Positions 54,071 through 63,225 are shown, counted from the first letter of the stretch. The stretch is 64,000 nucleotides of DNA from Oscillospiraceae bacterium (GCA_014799385.1 JAAVIC010000013.1:99282-163281); one strand, 5' to 3'. The notes: generated from the letters alone by a model not told the origin. Program-made: numbers and translations.

Positions 54071-54118
54071 CAAATTGTTCCTGTGAGAATAGCCTTGTGT
54101 TACAAAGAGAGGGAACCT

Positions 54119-55981
54119 ATGAGCAAAAAACAAAAGAAAATGCTTATCCGTATAATTATCGCGGCAGTTATTTTCGCGGCGGGAATGTTTATTCCCGAAT
54201 CGGAGGAAATGCTCTCCGTGATGTGGTTCGTCCGTTTGGCGGTGTTTCTCGGCGCGTACTTCACGGCGGGCTGGGATATTTTGTGGAAAGCGATTCGCAA
54301 CATCGCCCACGGACAGGTGTTCGATGAAAACTTTCTGATGACGGTCGCGTCAATTGGCGCAATGGTTATCGGGGAGTATTCCGAGGGTGTTGCCGTGTTG
54401 ATTTTCTATCAGGTCGGCGAGCTGTTTCAGTCGGTGGCTGTCGGGAAGTCCCGAAAGTCCATCTCCGATATGATGGACATCAACCCCGAATTCGCTAACG
54501 TAGAACGTAACGGCGAGATAAACGAGGTTGAACCCGATGAGGTTGAGGTCGGCGAAACGGTGGTGATAAAGCCCGGTGAGCGTGTTCCGCTGGACGGCGA
54601 AGTCATCTTCGGTTCAAGCGGACTGAACACCGCCGCGCTGACAGGCGAGAGCGCGCTGCGCGAAGTGACGGTCGGCGATGAGGTAATAAGTGGCAGCGTG
54701 AACGCCAACGGGCTGTTGAAGATACGCGTTTCCAAGCCGTATTCGGATTCCACCGTGGCGAAGATTCTGGAGCTTGTCGAAAACTCCTCCGAAAACAAGG
54801 CAAAAACCGAGAGTTTTATTACGCGGTTCGCGCGTGTCTACACTCCGATAGTTGTAATTGCGGCGGTGGTTCTGGCGGTAGTTCCGTCATTGATATTCGG
54901 GAATTGGAGCGACTGGATTTACCGTGCGCTGACATTTCTTGTGGTAAGCTGTCCGTGCGCGTTGGTGATTTCCGTGCCGCTGTCCTATTTCGGCGGAATC
55001 GGCGGAGCGTCGCGCCACGGTATAATGATTAAGGGCGCGAATTACCTCGAAACGCTCGCAAAAGCGAAAACCTTTGTGTTCGACAAGACGGGAACGCTCA
55101 CCAAGGGTACATTTTCGGTTACGGAAATTTCCCCGGTAGGAATTTCGGAATCCGAGCTGTTGGGATTCTGCGCCGCCGCGGAGAGCATTTCCAATCACCC
55201 GATTGCTCTCTCCGTGTGCAGAAAGGCGGGGGAGTTCCCCAAGGCGGAGAATGCCGAGGAGATCGCGGGATTCGGTGTAAAAGCTGAGGTTTCCGGGCGG
55301 AAAGTCGCGGTCGGGAACGCGCGTCTGATGGAGCAGGTCGGCGCGAAAATCCCCGGGGAAATTAAATCCTCGGGAACGGTCGTTCTTTGCGCGGTTGACG
55401 GAGAATATTGCGGCTGTCTTATCGTGTCGGACGAGGTAAAGAGCGGCAGTAAGTCCGCGCTTGCGGAGTTGAAACGGCTCGGCGCGGAAAAGACCGTAAT
55501 GCTTACCGGGGACAGAAAAATCACTGCCGAGGAAATCGCATTGAAAATCGGTCTGGACGAGGTTCGCTCGCAGCTTTTGCCCGATGGAAAGGTGAAAGCC
55601 CTTGAGGAGATTTACTCCCAAAAGCCGCCAAAATCCACACTCGCGTATGTGGGGGACGGAATGAATGACGCGCCGTCACTCGCGCGCGCGGACGTTGGAA
55701 TCGCCATGGGCGCGCTCGGCTCGGACGCGGCAATCGAGGCAGCGGACATTGTGCTGATGAACGACAACATTGAAAATCTTCCGTTGTGCGTGCGAATCTC
55801 GCGGAAAACCCGCCGAATCGTCACGGAGAACATCGTGTTCGCGTTGGGCATAAAGGTCGCCGTTCTGGTGATGGCGGCTCTCGGAATCAGCAATATGTGG
55901 GCGGCGGTTTTCGCGGACGTGGGCGTTTCGGTAATCGCGATAATCAATGCCATGCGGTGTATGCGGATAAAAGCAGGATAA
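54119..55981 (+). CDS. P1B-type heavy-metal-transporting ATPase (CadA/ZntA-like)
   Basis: 620 residues. TGES actuator loop (TAALTGESALRE), intramembrane SCPCALV, phosphorylation site FDKTGTLTKGTF, SNHPIAL and VGDGMNDAPSLARADVGIAMG. CPC plus the K in the last helix region (FALGIKVAVLV) point to Zn/Cd/Pb/Co export. No N-terminal HMA (encoded separately at 53073). ATG at 54119 after GAGAGGGA. Confidence 0.93.
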   Translation: MSKKQKKMLIRIIIAAVIFAAGMFIPESEEMLSVMWFVRLAVFLGAYFTAGWDILWKAIRNIAHGQVFDENFLMTVASIGAMVIGEYSEGVAVLIFYQVGELFQSVAVGKSRKSISDMMDINPEFANVERNGEINEVEPDEVEVGETVVIKPGERVPLDGEVIFGSSGLNTAALTGESALREVTVGDEVISGSVNANGLLKIRVSKPYSDSTVAKILELVENSSENKAKTESFITRFARVYTPIVVIAAVVLAVVPSLIFGNWSDWIYRALTFLVVSCPCALVISVPLSYFGGIGGASRHGIMIKGANYLETLAKAKTFVFDKTGTLTKGTFSVTEISPVGISESELLGFCAAAESISNHPIALSVCRKAGEFPKAENAEEIAGFGVKAEVSGRKVAVGNARLMEQVGAKIPGEIKSSGTVVLCAVDGEYCGCLIVSDEVKSGSKSALAELKRLGAEKTVMLTGDRKITAEEIALKIGLDEVRSQLLPDGKVKALEEIYSQKPPKSTLAYVGDGMNDAPSLARADVGIAMGALGSDAAIEAADIVLMNDNIENLPLCVRISRKTRRIVTENIVFALGIKVAVLVMAALGISNMWAAVFADVGVSVIAIINAMRCMRIKAG

Positions 55982-55983
55982 CG

Positions 55984-56009
55984 AAATCCCCCCCGATTTG
56001 GGGGGATTT
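55984..56009 (+). terminator. Terminator of the metal-efflux cluster
   Basis: AAATCCCCCC / GGGGGGATTT stem, followed by TTCGCG. Confidence 0.8.
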
Positions 56010-56016
56010 TCGCGTA

Positions 56017-56045
56017 TTGACAAATCCTGTCGAATGTGGTATAAT
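56017..56045 (+). promoter_or_regulatory. Promoter of Fst-like locus 2
   Basis: TTGACA, 17 bp ending GAATGTGG, TATAAT; followed by the shared TTGCCGG start region. Confidence 0.8.
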
Positions 56046-56094
56046 ATGATTGCCGGTTACTTCCCGGACGTTTTACGAAAGGGGGTGGACGAAA

Positions 56095-56181
56095 GTGCTG
56101 CAATTCATAACCTTTTTGTATACCATCATGGCAAATGTGATCTCTGATTACATAGGCAAATGGCTCGATGGTAGAAAGTAA
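56095..56181 (+). CDS. Small hydrophobic peptide, candidate Fst-like toxin (locus 2)
   Basis: 28 residues from a GTG start with AAAGGGGGTGG upstream: hydrophobic LQFITFLYTIMANVI, then SDYIGKWLDGRK. The tail matches locus 1 (IGKWLDG) and locus 5 (QWLDGRK). Sequence around codons 2-8 (CAATTCATAACCTTTTTG) recurs as CAATCTATCCTTTTTG near 56269-56284 in the opposing transcript. Confidence 0.7.
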   Translation: MLQFITFLYTIMANVISDYIGKWLDGRK

Positions 56182-56204
56182 CAGGCGAGCCTAAAAAGGA
56201 TTGT

Positions 56205-56285
56205 AAAAATCGCCCCGCGTGAGTTGAGCATCTCACGCGGGGAAATTTTTTGTGAACGTAGTTTGCCACAATCTATCCTTTTTGC
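56205..56285 (-). ncRNA. Candidate RNAII antitoxin of Fst-like locus 2
   Basis: Minus-strand promoter TTGACA (56320-56315), 17 bp, TATAAT (56297-56292). The transcript carries the direct repeat and ends in the shared CCCCGCGTGAG/CTCACGCGGGG hairpin (56213-56242). Confidence 0.65.
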
Positions 56286-56386
56286 ACTTTTATTATATCA
56301 CATAAAAATTGTTTTGTCAATACTTTTTACAAAATTTATACGAAAAATCCTGTTGAATGTGTTAGGGCTTACGAAAGCGAATGCCT

Positions 56387-57595
56387 TTACTTGACAAGCA
56401 GGGCGAGGTAGGCGGGGGAGAGCATTTTATTACCTCGAAGGGCTTCCATGATCAATTCATCGATCTTGGTGTTTTGGCAAAGCGCACGGCTTATCATTGC
56501 GGCTGACCTAATGATAAATTCCTCCATCTTAAAAGCCGCACGTTGTTTTTCGGCAACACGGTTTTTCAGCTCTGCGATAGCTATTGTATTTAATTTGAGC
56601 AAGGCGAATGTTGTTACAAAAATCGCGTAGTTTTCAAAAATCGTATAATTGTTATTTTTAAATGGAACGGTAAGATCAAAAAGCAAATTCAACGCGATGT
56701 TTTTCATTGCAAACGGTTTATCATCAAGATAACCTTGAAGAGCATGCTCCCCCGCATTATATAAATCAATATTGAATTTTCCGTCACTGTCTGTGAGCGA
56801 TACCATTGAGTTCATACGATGATAAACTTCGCAAATCAGTTTCAGAAGTTGTCCGAGAATTCCGAGTTTGACATTATAATTTGGCTTGATATTTTCAATG
56901 CCTTTCAGAAGCTCACCGTCATGTATTTGCATTCTTAGTTTTTTTATTATTTCGGGAATGCTTTCGACTTCTCCGCATTCTGCACTTTTGGTGAGTGCTT
57001 GGGCTGCAAGAGCGCCGAGTACAAGTGAATTCTCCACATCACGTTTCTTATCGGAAATTATCTCATAAAAAAACTCAAATACTTCAGAAAAATATTTGAG
57101 TTCGGGGCGTTTTCCTTTCAGAGTTGTATCTACCCCTCTTGAAACGATCATCTCCTCTTTGGGCTCTATATTTATCAAATCCATTGACTTTTCACTGTTT
57201 AGAAGCTTTTTCATTACCTCACCGCAAGTGAGACGGCAAAAGCGATACACTGCTGATGAAGCAACAATATAAGATCTCGGATAACTCATACAAGTTTCCG
57301 AAAGATATTCCGTGCCAAGCTCCTTTTGTATTCTGCAAAGTCCTTCCTCTGTTACATAGGGGCATCTCCCGGATTTGTCAAATTCTATTTTAAACGGGAA
57401 TTCATCTACATCTTGCGGAACAAACACTTTCTCAATAAGAGCTTTAAGTTCCGGTGACATTTTTTCCTTGGCACTTTTGAGCTTGTCGACTTCTTCCGAT
57501 TTCCAATCAATGCGCCAGCTGTGACAGCAGTTGTCGGGGCAAGCTCCGCCGATACAATGAAAATCTCTAAAATATCTGGGTTGTCTGTAATACAT
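56387..57595 (-). CDS. fliB: Flagellin lysine-N-methylase (FliB-like)
   Basis: 402 residues. Cysteine-rich N-terminal motif (CIGGACPDNCCHSW, then GRCPYVTEEGLCRIQKELG and CRLTCGEV) characteristic of FliB. It methylates surface lysines of flagellin; location directly downstream of the flagellin gene on the same strand supports this. ATG with a GGAGGTAT box. The two are separated by a terminator, so expression may be partly uncoupled. Confidence 0.88.
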   Translation of the reverse strand: MYYRQPRYFRDFHCIGGACPDNCCHSWRIDWKSEEVDKLKSAKEKMSPELKALIEKVFVPQDVDEFPFKIEFDKSGRCPYVTEEGLCRIQKELGTEYLSETCMSYPRSYIVASSAVYRFCRLTCGEVMKKLLNSEKSMDLINIEPKEEMIVSRGVDTTLKGKRPELKYFSEVFEFFYEIISDKKRDVENSLVLGALAAQALTKSAECGEVESIPEIIKKLRMQIHDGELLKGIENIKPNYNVKLGILGQLLKLICEVYHRMNSMVSLTDSDGKFNIDLYNAGEHALQGYLDDKPFAMKNIALNLLFDLTVPFKNNNYTIFENYAIFVTTFALLKLNTIAIAELKNRVAEKQRAAFKMEEFIIRSAAMISRALCQNTKIDELIMEALRGNKMLSPAYLALLVK

Positions 57596-57626
57596 ATTTT
57601 ATACCTCCATAATAATCTCACAAAAA

Positions 57627-57650
57627 CGCCCTCCCCTTGCGGAGAGGGCG
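57627..57650 (-). terminator. Flagellin terminator
   Basis: On the minus strand CGCCCTCTCC GCAAG GGGAGGGCG followed by TTTTTG. Read-through would reach fliB. Confidence 0.85.
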
Positions 57651-57713
57651 CAATTGTCAAACTATCATGCCGCTAAGCGGCTGAAGTTATCGGGCAAATT
57701 AGCCGAGGGGTTA

Positions 57714-59636
57714 TCAACCCAAGAGCTGCAGAATGGACTGCGGCTGCTGATTTGCCTGAGCGAGCATCGACTGAGCTGCCTGCTGGAGAATGTTGAACTT
57801 GGTGTAGTTCATCATCTCGGAAGCCATATCGGTGTCGCGGATCGAAGACTCAGCTTCCTGCAAGTTCTCGGAAGTTGTAGTCAGGTTGGTGATCTTGTGC
57901 TCGAGACGGTTCTGAGTAGCACCGAATGTTGCACGAACCATAGATACCTTGTTGATAGCGTTATCGATTCTGTCAATAGCGTAGTTAGCATCTTCCTGAG
58001 TGTTCAGGGAGAGGTTAGCGGTGTTCAAACCATCAGCTCTGGAGGAGATGTTCAGGTTAGCCTTAAGCTCGCCCATACCATCAGTAGCGTAGTTGAATGT
58101 AAAGTCAACGCTGTCCTTGGTTCTAGCACCGGTCTGGAGAACGAGGTGGTCAGTGTAAGTCATAGGAGCGGTTGCCGCGCTGTTGGAGTTAGCGTTGGAA
58201 ACCTTGGACTTATCCTCAACGATTTCAACAGTAGGAACCTTGCTATTATCATAAGCGTGCTCAGCAAGCTTGATGTTCCAAGTTACATCGCCGCTCGCGC
58301 CTTCGCCTGCAGTAGTTCCGGTTTGCTTAGTCATAGAAAGCTTAGCAATAATCGTAGTGCCTGCCTTGATAGTTACACCATCATCAGCCGCAGTAAAGGT
58401 AAACTCTGTTGTTCCTACTGTTCTCGTTACATCGTCAGCATTGTTTACTGCTGCTACACCGGGGTCAGAGAAGTTGATTGTCATGTCACCCTTAGCAGTA
58501 GCAGTTCCGTCAACATAGTGACCGGTTACGGTTGCACCTTCCAACAGCTTGAACAAATCCTCAATATCTTGAGTCATTGTAACACTCTTATTAACATCAA
58601 CAATAAGGTTGGCATCGTTTACACCAAGAGCGGCTTGAGAACCAGCAGAACCAGCAGTACCTGCTCCGGTAGGAGCGGTTACAGTTGAGCCGGCAGCAGT
58701 AGGAGTAGGAGCACCCTTCAATGTGCTGTTAGCAACCTCTGCGGTAGCATTCGAAGGAGCCTTTGTAACAGTAGCAGGGTTGTTATATTTAAGTGTGATT
58801 GTATCGCCGTTCATAAGCGACGACTTGTTCATAGTCACATTAGACATCTGAACACCGCCTGCTGTTACAGTGAAACCACCATTATCAGTAGTTGCTACGG
58901 TCAAGTCACCCTTGTCAACACCGTTTGTTGCTTTGATTGCACTCCATGTATTTGTAGATGCATCATACTGATAAGTTGCCTCGAAGAAATCGGGACCGTC
59001 ATCACTTGCAGGAGCATTTGTTCTGTCAGAACTGAACAGAGCTTTCCACGCTGTATCAGCCTTGGTAGCACCCGTAGCGGCAGTAACCTTTGTATCGTCA
59101 AACTGCTGATAATCGAGCATTTTAACATCAGCCTTGCCAAGCTGCTTTGCATCTCTTGTGCCGTTTGCATAGTCAAACTTACCATTGATAGCCTTTGTGC
59201 CGTCAGCGGTCTGACCGCCGTTGAGCATTACAACGCCGTTGAAGTCAGTATCAGCGATCTGGTTAAGTTCGTCGTTGAGCTGGTCGAACTCGAGCTGGAT
59301 AGCGTCACGGTCAACCTCGTTCTGGTATGTACCGTTAGAAGCCTCGGAAGCAAGCTCCTTCATTCTCTGCAGAATGGAGTGAGACTCCTGAGCAGCACCC
59401 TCGTAGGTCTGGATCATGTTGATACCGTCCTGAGAGTTACGAACTGCCTGGTTCAAGCCGCGGATCTGAGATCTCATCTTCTCGGAAATAGCCAGACCTG
59501 CAGCGTCATCGCCTGCGCGATTGATTCTGTAGCCGGAAGAAAGCTTCTCAGAGCTCTTCTTAAGACCTGCTACGTTAGCATTGAGCTTGTTGTACGCGTT
59601 CAACGCGTTCATGTTGTGTTGTACTACCATTCCCAT
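57714..59636 (-). CDS. fliC: Flagellin
   Basis: 640 residues. Conserved D0/D1 N-terminus (MGMVVQHNMNALNAYNKL, SSGYRINRAGDDAAGLAISEKM) and C-terminus (ATFGATQNRLEHKITNL ... SMLAQANQQPQSILQLLG). The variable centre (about 150-530) is long, rich in T/A/D/G and far larger than in Bacillus, forming the exposed D2/D3 region; it holds lysines for the adjacent FliB. ATG at 59636 after AAGGAGG. Confidence 0.96.
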   Translation of the reverse strand: MGMVVQHNMNALNAYNKLNANVAGLKKSSEKLSSGYRINRAGDDAAGLAISEKMRSQIRGLNQAVRNSQDGINMIQTYEGAAQESHSILQRMKELASEASNGTYQNEVDRDAIQLEFDQLNDELNQIADTDFNGVVMLNGGQTADGTKAINGKFDYANGTRDAKQLGKADVKMLDYQQFDDTKVTAATGATKADTAWKALFSSDRTNAPASDDGPDFFEATYQYDASTNTWSAIKATNGVDKGDLTVATTDNGGFTVTAGGVQMSNVTMNKSSLMNGDTITLKYNNPATVTKAPSNATAEVANSTLKGAPTPTAAGSTVTAPTGAGTAGSAGSQAALGVNDANLIVDVNKSVTMTQDIEDLFKLLEGATVTGHYVDGTATAKGDMTINFSDPGVAAVNNADDVTRTVGTTEFTFTAADDGVTIKAGTTIIAKLSMTKQTGTTAGEGASGDVTWNIKLAEHAYDNSKVPTVEIVEDKSKVSNANSNSAATAPMTYTDHLVLQTGARTKDSVDFTFNYATDGMGELKANLNISSRADGLNTANLSLNTQEDANYAIDRIDNAINKVSMVRATFGATQNRLEHKITNLTTTSENLQEAESSIRDTDMASEMMNYTKFNILQQAAQSMLAQANQQPQSILQLLG

Positions 59637-59757
59637 AGTAAAAATCCTCCTTGAATTTGGTTGCCCTGTTGTTGGAATCATTCCAAAGGGCATTTTGAAA
59701 GTAATGGATTCCTTGTGTCGACCCAAGGAATTTCAGCTTTTCAGCTGTCACAATTAT

Positions 59758-59785
59758 TATATCGGACGGAATTCCAAAAACTTTA
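59758..59785 (-). promoter_or_regulatory. Sigma-D (sigma-28) flagellin promoter
   Basis: On the minus strand TAAAGTTT, 12 bp, CCGATATA: one base from the TAAA-N15-GCCGATAA consensus. A hairpin (AATTCCTTGG/CAAGGAATC region, 59706-59732) follows in the 5' leader. Confidence 0.85.
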
Positions 59786-59908
59786 GCCCTTTTCTGAAAA
59801 TTTTTGTGAAATTTTTTATAATTCCCATTTTCGGTGGATTTTGTGTATTTTCGCGGAAAGTTGTATAAAATAGTTGACAATTAAAGTTGTTTATGATATA
59901 ATATAAGT

Positions 59909-59990
59909 GTCAGATAAAATCCAGTAGTGCTTTATCGCGACACCATAAAAAAATGCCCCCGAGCGGTCACTCGGGGGACTTTTTTGTGCT
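59909..59990 (+). ncRNA. Candidate RNAII antitoxin of Fst-like locus 3
   Basis: Promoter TTGACA 59874-59879, 17 bp, TATAAT 59897-59902. The transcript carries CCAGTAGTG (59921-59929), repeated at 60069-60077 over codons 3-6 of the opposing peptide gene, and ends at CCCCCGAG/CTCGGGGG (59956-59977) shared by both strands. Confidence 0.65.
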
Positions 59991-59991
59991 G

Positions 59992-60084
59992 TTACCGACG
60001 GTTGTCGCCGTTCAGCCACGTGCGAATAAGATCAAGAATCAAACCCGCTTCAACGGCTATAAGTAACTCCAGTAGTGTATGCAT
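59992..60084 (-). CDS. Small hydrophobic peptide, candidate Fst-like toxin (locus 3)
   Basis: 30 residues: MHTLLELLIAVEAGLILDLI then RTWLNGDNRR. GGGAGGTG box. Its promoter (minus strand CTGACA 60158-60153, 17 bp ending GAATGTGG, TATAAT 60135-60130) and ACTTGCCGG start region match loci 1, 2 and 5. Size, single hydrophobic helix and charged tail fit the Fst plan. Confidence 0.7.
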   Translation of the reverse strand: MHTLLELLIAVEAGLILDLIRTWLNGDNRR

Positions 60085-60211
60085 ACCCGACACCTCCCTT
60101 CACATAAGCTCGGGGTCGCCGGCAAGTACATTATACCACATTCGGCAAGATATGTCAGTATTTTTACGAAAAGGGGTTGACATTTTAAGTTGGGGGTGGT
60201 ATAATGTAAGT

Positions 60212-60290
60212 GTGAAAGATATAAGTGGTAGCAGCTTAATCCATGAACGTTCACAAAAAATGCCCCGGAGGGTTCAGCTCCGGGGACTTT
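60212..60290 (+). ncRNA. Candidate RNAII antitoxin of Fst-like locus 4
   Basis: Promoter TTGACA 60177-60182, 17 bp, TATAAT 60200-60205. Carries GTAGCAGCT (60228-60236) and CCAT, repeated at 60369-60377 and 60378-60381 where they cover the start codon of the opposing peptide. Shared hairpin CCCCGGAG/CTCCGGGG (60263-60285). Confidence 0.65.
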
Positions 60291-60291
60291 T

Positions 60292-60381
60292 TTACCGGTC
60301 GTTTCCGCTGAATATATTGCGGATAATCTCAACGATCAAACCCGCCTCAACGGAAATAAGTAATGATAGTAGCAGCTCCAT
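60292..60381 (-). CDS. Small hydrophobic peptide, candidate Fst-like toxin (locus 4)
   Basis: 29 residues: MELLLSLLISVEAGLIVEII then RNIFSGNDR. Close relative of locus 3 (shared SVEAGLI/AVEAGLI). Minus-strand promoter TTGACA (60459-60454), 17 bp, TATAAT (60436-60431). Loci 3 and 4 are tandem, same orientation. Confidence 0.7.
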   Translation of the reverse strand: MELLLSLLISVEAGLIVEIIRNIFSGNDR

Positions 60382-60510
60382 AAAACGCTCACTCCCTTCC
60401 GTAAAAACGTCCGGAGTGACCGGCGGGTATATTATAGCACACCTGTCGAATTTTGTCAATATTCGGGTGATTCTTATTTTCGGGGGTGTGTATTATTTCA
60501 AAAATAATAG

Positions 60511-60541
60511 ACCGTGTTTTTATTATGAAAAAACACGGTTA
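60511..60541 (-). terminator. tetR terminator overlapping the stop codon
   Basis: ACCGTGTTTTT / AAAAAACACGGT hairpin; the stop TAA of the minus-strand gene is in the right arm. Confidence 0.65.
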
Positions 60542-61090
60542 ATTTTCGTTAGGCTTATTAAAAAAGTTATTAGTCAGACATTCCGCCATTTCGCTTATCA
60601 TTTCGCAGCGGTCGGAAGTGTTGTATTTCGTATTGTCCACGAACGCATAATAGCCGCCTTTTATAATGTAGCTCAATAGGAAGTCCGTTTGCGGATTATT
60701 TTTGAGCTGCGGATAATTCTCGAAAAGAAACGCACGTATTTTTGTTTCAAGACGATCTACGAATATCCCCCGGCGGTCGTTGGAAAATATGATATCAATA
60801 AGCGACTGATTCGATACCAGCCCATCCGTCAGTTCGCGGATAAAGAGCTTCGGTTCCGAGAATACTGTATCGGGATGACAAAGCCCCGAGAAAACGTCAT
60901 CGAGCAGCTCGTTTTCGAGCGTCTTTGAGAGATCGTAAATATCCGTGTAGTGCAGATAGAAAGTAGCCTTGTTTATCTCGGCAAGGTCAGACAGCTCCTT
61001 TACCGTTATGCGCTCAAGCGGCTTTTTTGCGCGAAGCTGTAAAAACGCATTAATAATCGCACTTTTGGTTTTCTTTACTCTTAAGTCCAT
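60539..61090 (-). CDS. TetR/AcrR-family transcriptional regulator
   Basis: 183 residues. N-terminal HTH (KKTSAIINAFLQL-like start; LERITVKELSDLAEINKATFYLHYTDIYDL) and a C-terminal helical domain of the TetR_C 'DUF' type common in Firmicutes (NDRRGIFVDRLETKI). Divergent from glgB by about 205 bp, which it may regulate. ATG at 61090 with a GGAGGCAG box. Confidence 0.87.
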   Translation of the reverse strand: MDLRVKKTKSAIINAFLQLRAKKPLERITVKELSDLAEINKATFYLHYTDIYDLSKTLENELLDDVFSGLCHPDTVFSEPKLFIRELTDGLVSNQSLIDIIFSNDRRGIFVDRLETKIRAFLFENYPQLKNNPQTDFLLSYIIKGGYYAFVDNTKYNTSDRCEMISEMAECLTNNFFNKPNEN

Positions 61091-61295
61091 GTTTCTGCCT
61101 CCGAAAATCAACAATTTTCGACTTGTGTTGCATATTCTACGGTATGCAAAAAATGCCGATTGAAAGCCGATGCTTTCTTTGCTAAAATAAATTTATGGAT
61201 AACGATTTGTGACGCTTATTGTTTCGGCGTTCTAATCAAATGTTCCATAAATAGATTATAGCATAATATGCGACGACAGTCAAGGGGGCATTGTC

Positions 61296-63062
61296 ATGGA
61301 TTTTTACAGCTTCTATACGGGAAATAATTTTGATGTGTATCAATATCTCGGTGCGCACCGCGATGGAGGCGGCTGGGTGTTTCGGGTGTTTGCTCCGGGT
61401 GCGGCTCGGGTAACGCTGTTCGGCGAGTTTACGGACGGATATGAGTATGAGATGAATCGCGTCGGCGATGGGAACTTCTTCGAGGTGCGCGCCGAGAATG
61501 CTCGCGAGGGTATGAGTTACTTCCACAAAATTTACGCCAAAAACGGCGGAGTGGTCGATCATTGCGATCCTTACGGGTTCGGTATGCAGCTCCGCCCGGA
61601 GTGGCACTCGGTTCTTCGCGATTTGTCAGCGTACAAGTTCAACGACAACAAGTGGATGAGCACTCGCACCGACTGTAAAAACAAGCCGCTTAATATTTAT
61701 GAAATGCATCTCGGTTCATGGTGCCGCGGCAAAAACGGCGAGTGGCTCTCCTACACCGAGATAGCCGATAAACTTATCGATTACCTTAAGAAAAGCGGCT
61801 ATAACTATGTCGAGTTTCTGCCGCTGTCGGAGCACCCTTGTGATGAGTCGTGGGGTTATCAGAACACCGGATTTTTCGCGCCGACTTCACGCTACGGCAC
61901 CGCAGCGCAGCTTATGGAGCTTATCGATAGGCTCCATCAAAGCAATATTGGCGCGATAATAGATTTTGTACCGGTTCACTTTGCGGTGGACGGCTATGGT
62001 ATGTCGAGGTATGATGGTACGTCCCTCTACGAGTATCCGAGCAGTGACGTTGGCGTGAGCGAATGGGGCAGCTGCAACTTTATGCACTCGCGCGGCGAGG
62101 TAAGGAGCTTTCTTCAATCCTGCGCGCATTATTGGTTGCGCGAGTTCCACTTTGACGGCATACGTATGGACGCTATCAGCAGAATTATTTATTGGCAAGG
62201 CGAGGAAAACCGCGGCGTAAACGGAAATGCCGTTGATTTCATCAAAACGATGAATAGAGGGCTTAAGGAGCGTCTGCCCTCGTGTATGCTGATTGCCGAG
62301 GATTCAACGAGCTTTCCGAATGTGACTAAACCCGTTGATCAAGGCGGGCTGGGCTATGATTACAAATGGGATATGGGATTTATGAACGACACGCTGAACT
62401 ACTTTCGCACTGCGCCGGAGTATCGTTCGGAGAATTATCACAAGCTCACATTTTCGATGATGTATTACTATAACGAGCGCTACTTGCTTCCCTTTTCTCA
62501 TGATGAGAACGTTCACGGAAAGGCGACTATACTCCAGAAAATGAACGGCGGGTACGATGAGAAATTTCCACAGGGGCGCGCCCTCTATCTGTATATGTAC
62601 ATACATCCCGGCAAGAAGCTGAATTTCATGGGCGGCGAGATCGGACAGCTCCGCGAGTGGGACGAGAGCCGCGAGCAGGATTGGGATTTAAGAAAATTCC
62701 CCAAACACAACAGCTTCTATCACTTCATGACGGAGCTGAATAGGCTTTACCTTTCGCACCCCGCGTTTTGGGAACACGATCACGAAAACGAGGGCTTTCG
62801 CTGGATCGATTGCAACAATACCGAGAATTGTATTTACGCGATAGAGCGGCGCGGCGGGGACGGAGAAACATTAGCGGCAGTGTTCAATTTCGGTAATTCC
62901 CCGAAGAAATACGCGCTCGGCGAGTATTCCAATCGTGATGTGACCGTGCTGCTTCACACCGATTGGAACGATTTCGGCGGCGACACTCCGAACAATGCAA
63001 AACTCGATATCAGTGAGCTGACGCTCCCGCCTTTCTCCGGAATTTTGTTTGAGATCAAATGA
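61296..63062 (+). CDS. glgB: 1,4-alpha-glucan (glycogen) branching enzyme
   Basis: 588 residues. N-terminal CBM48 (GGWVFRVFAPGAARVTLFGEF), GH13 barrel with YVEFLPLSEHP, nucleophile Asp in FDGIRMDAIS, acid Glu in LIAEDSTSF and SHDENVHGK, then a C-terminal beta domain. Shorter than the usual 630-730 because the extra N1 domain is missing, as in many GH13_9 enzymes of Gram-positives. AAGGGGG box. No other glycogen gene is in the window. Confidence 0.93.
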   Translation: MDFYSFYTGNNFDVYQYLGAHRDGGGWVFRVFAPGAARVTLFGEFTDGYEYEMNRVGDGNFFEVRAENAREGMSYFHKIYAKNGGVVDHCDPYGFGMQLRPEWHSVLRDLSAYKFNDNKWMSTRTDCKNKPLNIYEMHLGSWCRGKNGEWLSYTEIADKLIDYLKKSGYNYVEFLPLSEHPCDESWGYQNTGFFAPTSRYGTAAQLMELIDRLHQSNIGAIIDFVPVHFAVDGYGMSRYDGTSLYEYPSSDVGVSEWGSCNFMHSRGEVRSFLQSCAHYWLREFHFDGIRMDAISRIIYWQGEENRGVNGNAVDFIKTMNRGLKERLPSCMLIAEDSTSFPNVTKPVDQGGLGYDYKWDMGFMNDTLNYFRTAPEYRSENYHKLTFSMMYYYNERYLLPFSHDENVHGKATILQKMNGGYDEKFPQGRALYLYMYIHPGKKLNFMGGEIGQLREWDESREQDWDLRKFPKHNSFYHFMTELNRLYLSHPAFWEHDHENEGFRWIDCNNTENCIYAIERRGGDGETLAAVFNFGNSPKKYALGEYSNRDVTVLLHTDWNDFGGDTPNNAKLDISELTLPPFSGILFEIK

Positions 63063-63196
63063 AAAAACGACATAGAAAATCCCCTTGCGATAATCCTCGG
63101 GCAATCGCCCCGGTTGAGGTAAATTCAAAGGCATTTCGCGCTACGCGCGAAACTGCCAAAAGCCGCGCGTTGATTAACACCTATAAGAAACCGGCA

Positions 63197-63225
63197 ATTA
63201 TACCACATTCGACAGGATTTGTCAA
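63197..63225 (-). promoter_or_regulatory. Solitary toxin-type promoter
   Basis: On the minus strand TTGACA (63225-63220), 17 bp ending GAATGTGG, TATAAT (63202-63197), then TTGCCGG. It is the locus-2 promoter sequence, but what follows (63190 to 63063) shows no hydrophobic peptide, only a GCGCGTAGCGCG hairpin and no T run: a decayed locus. Confidence 0.55.

Noticed and set aside
58901..59185. Overlapping reverse-frame gene inside flagellin
   Set aside because: Shadow of the flagellin variable region, rich in Ser/Leu/Gln with no initiation signal.
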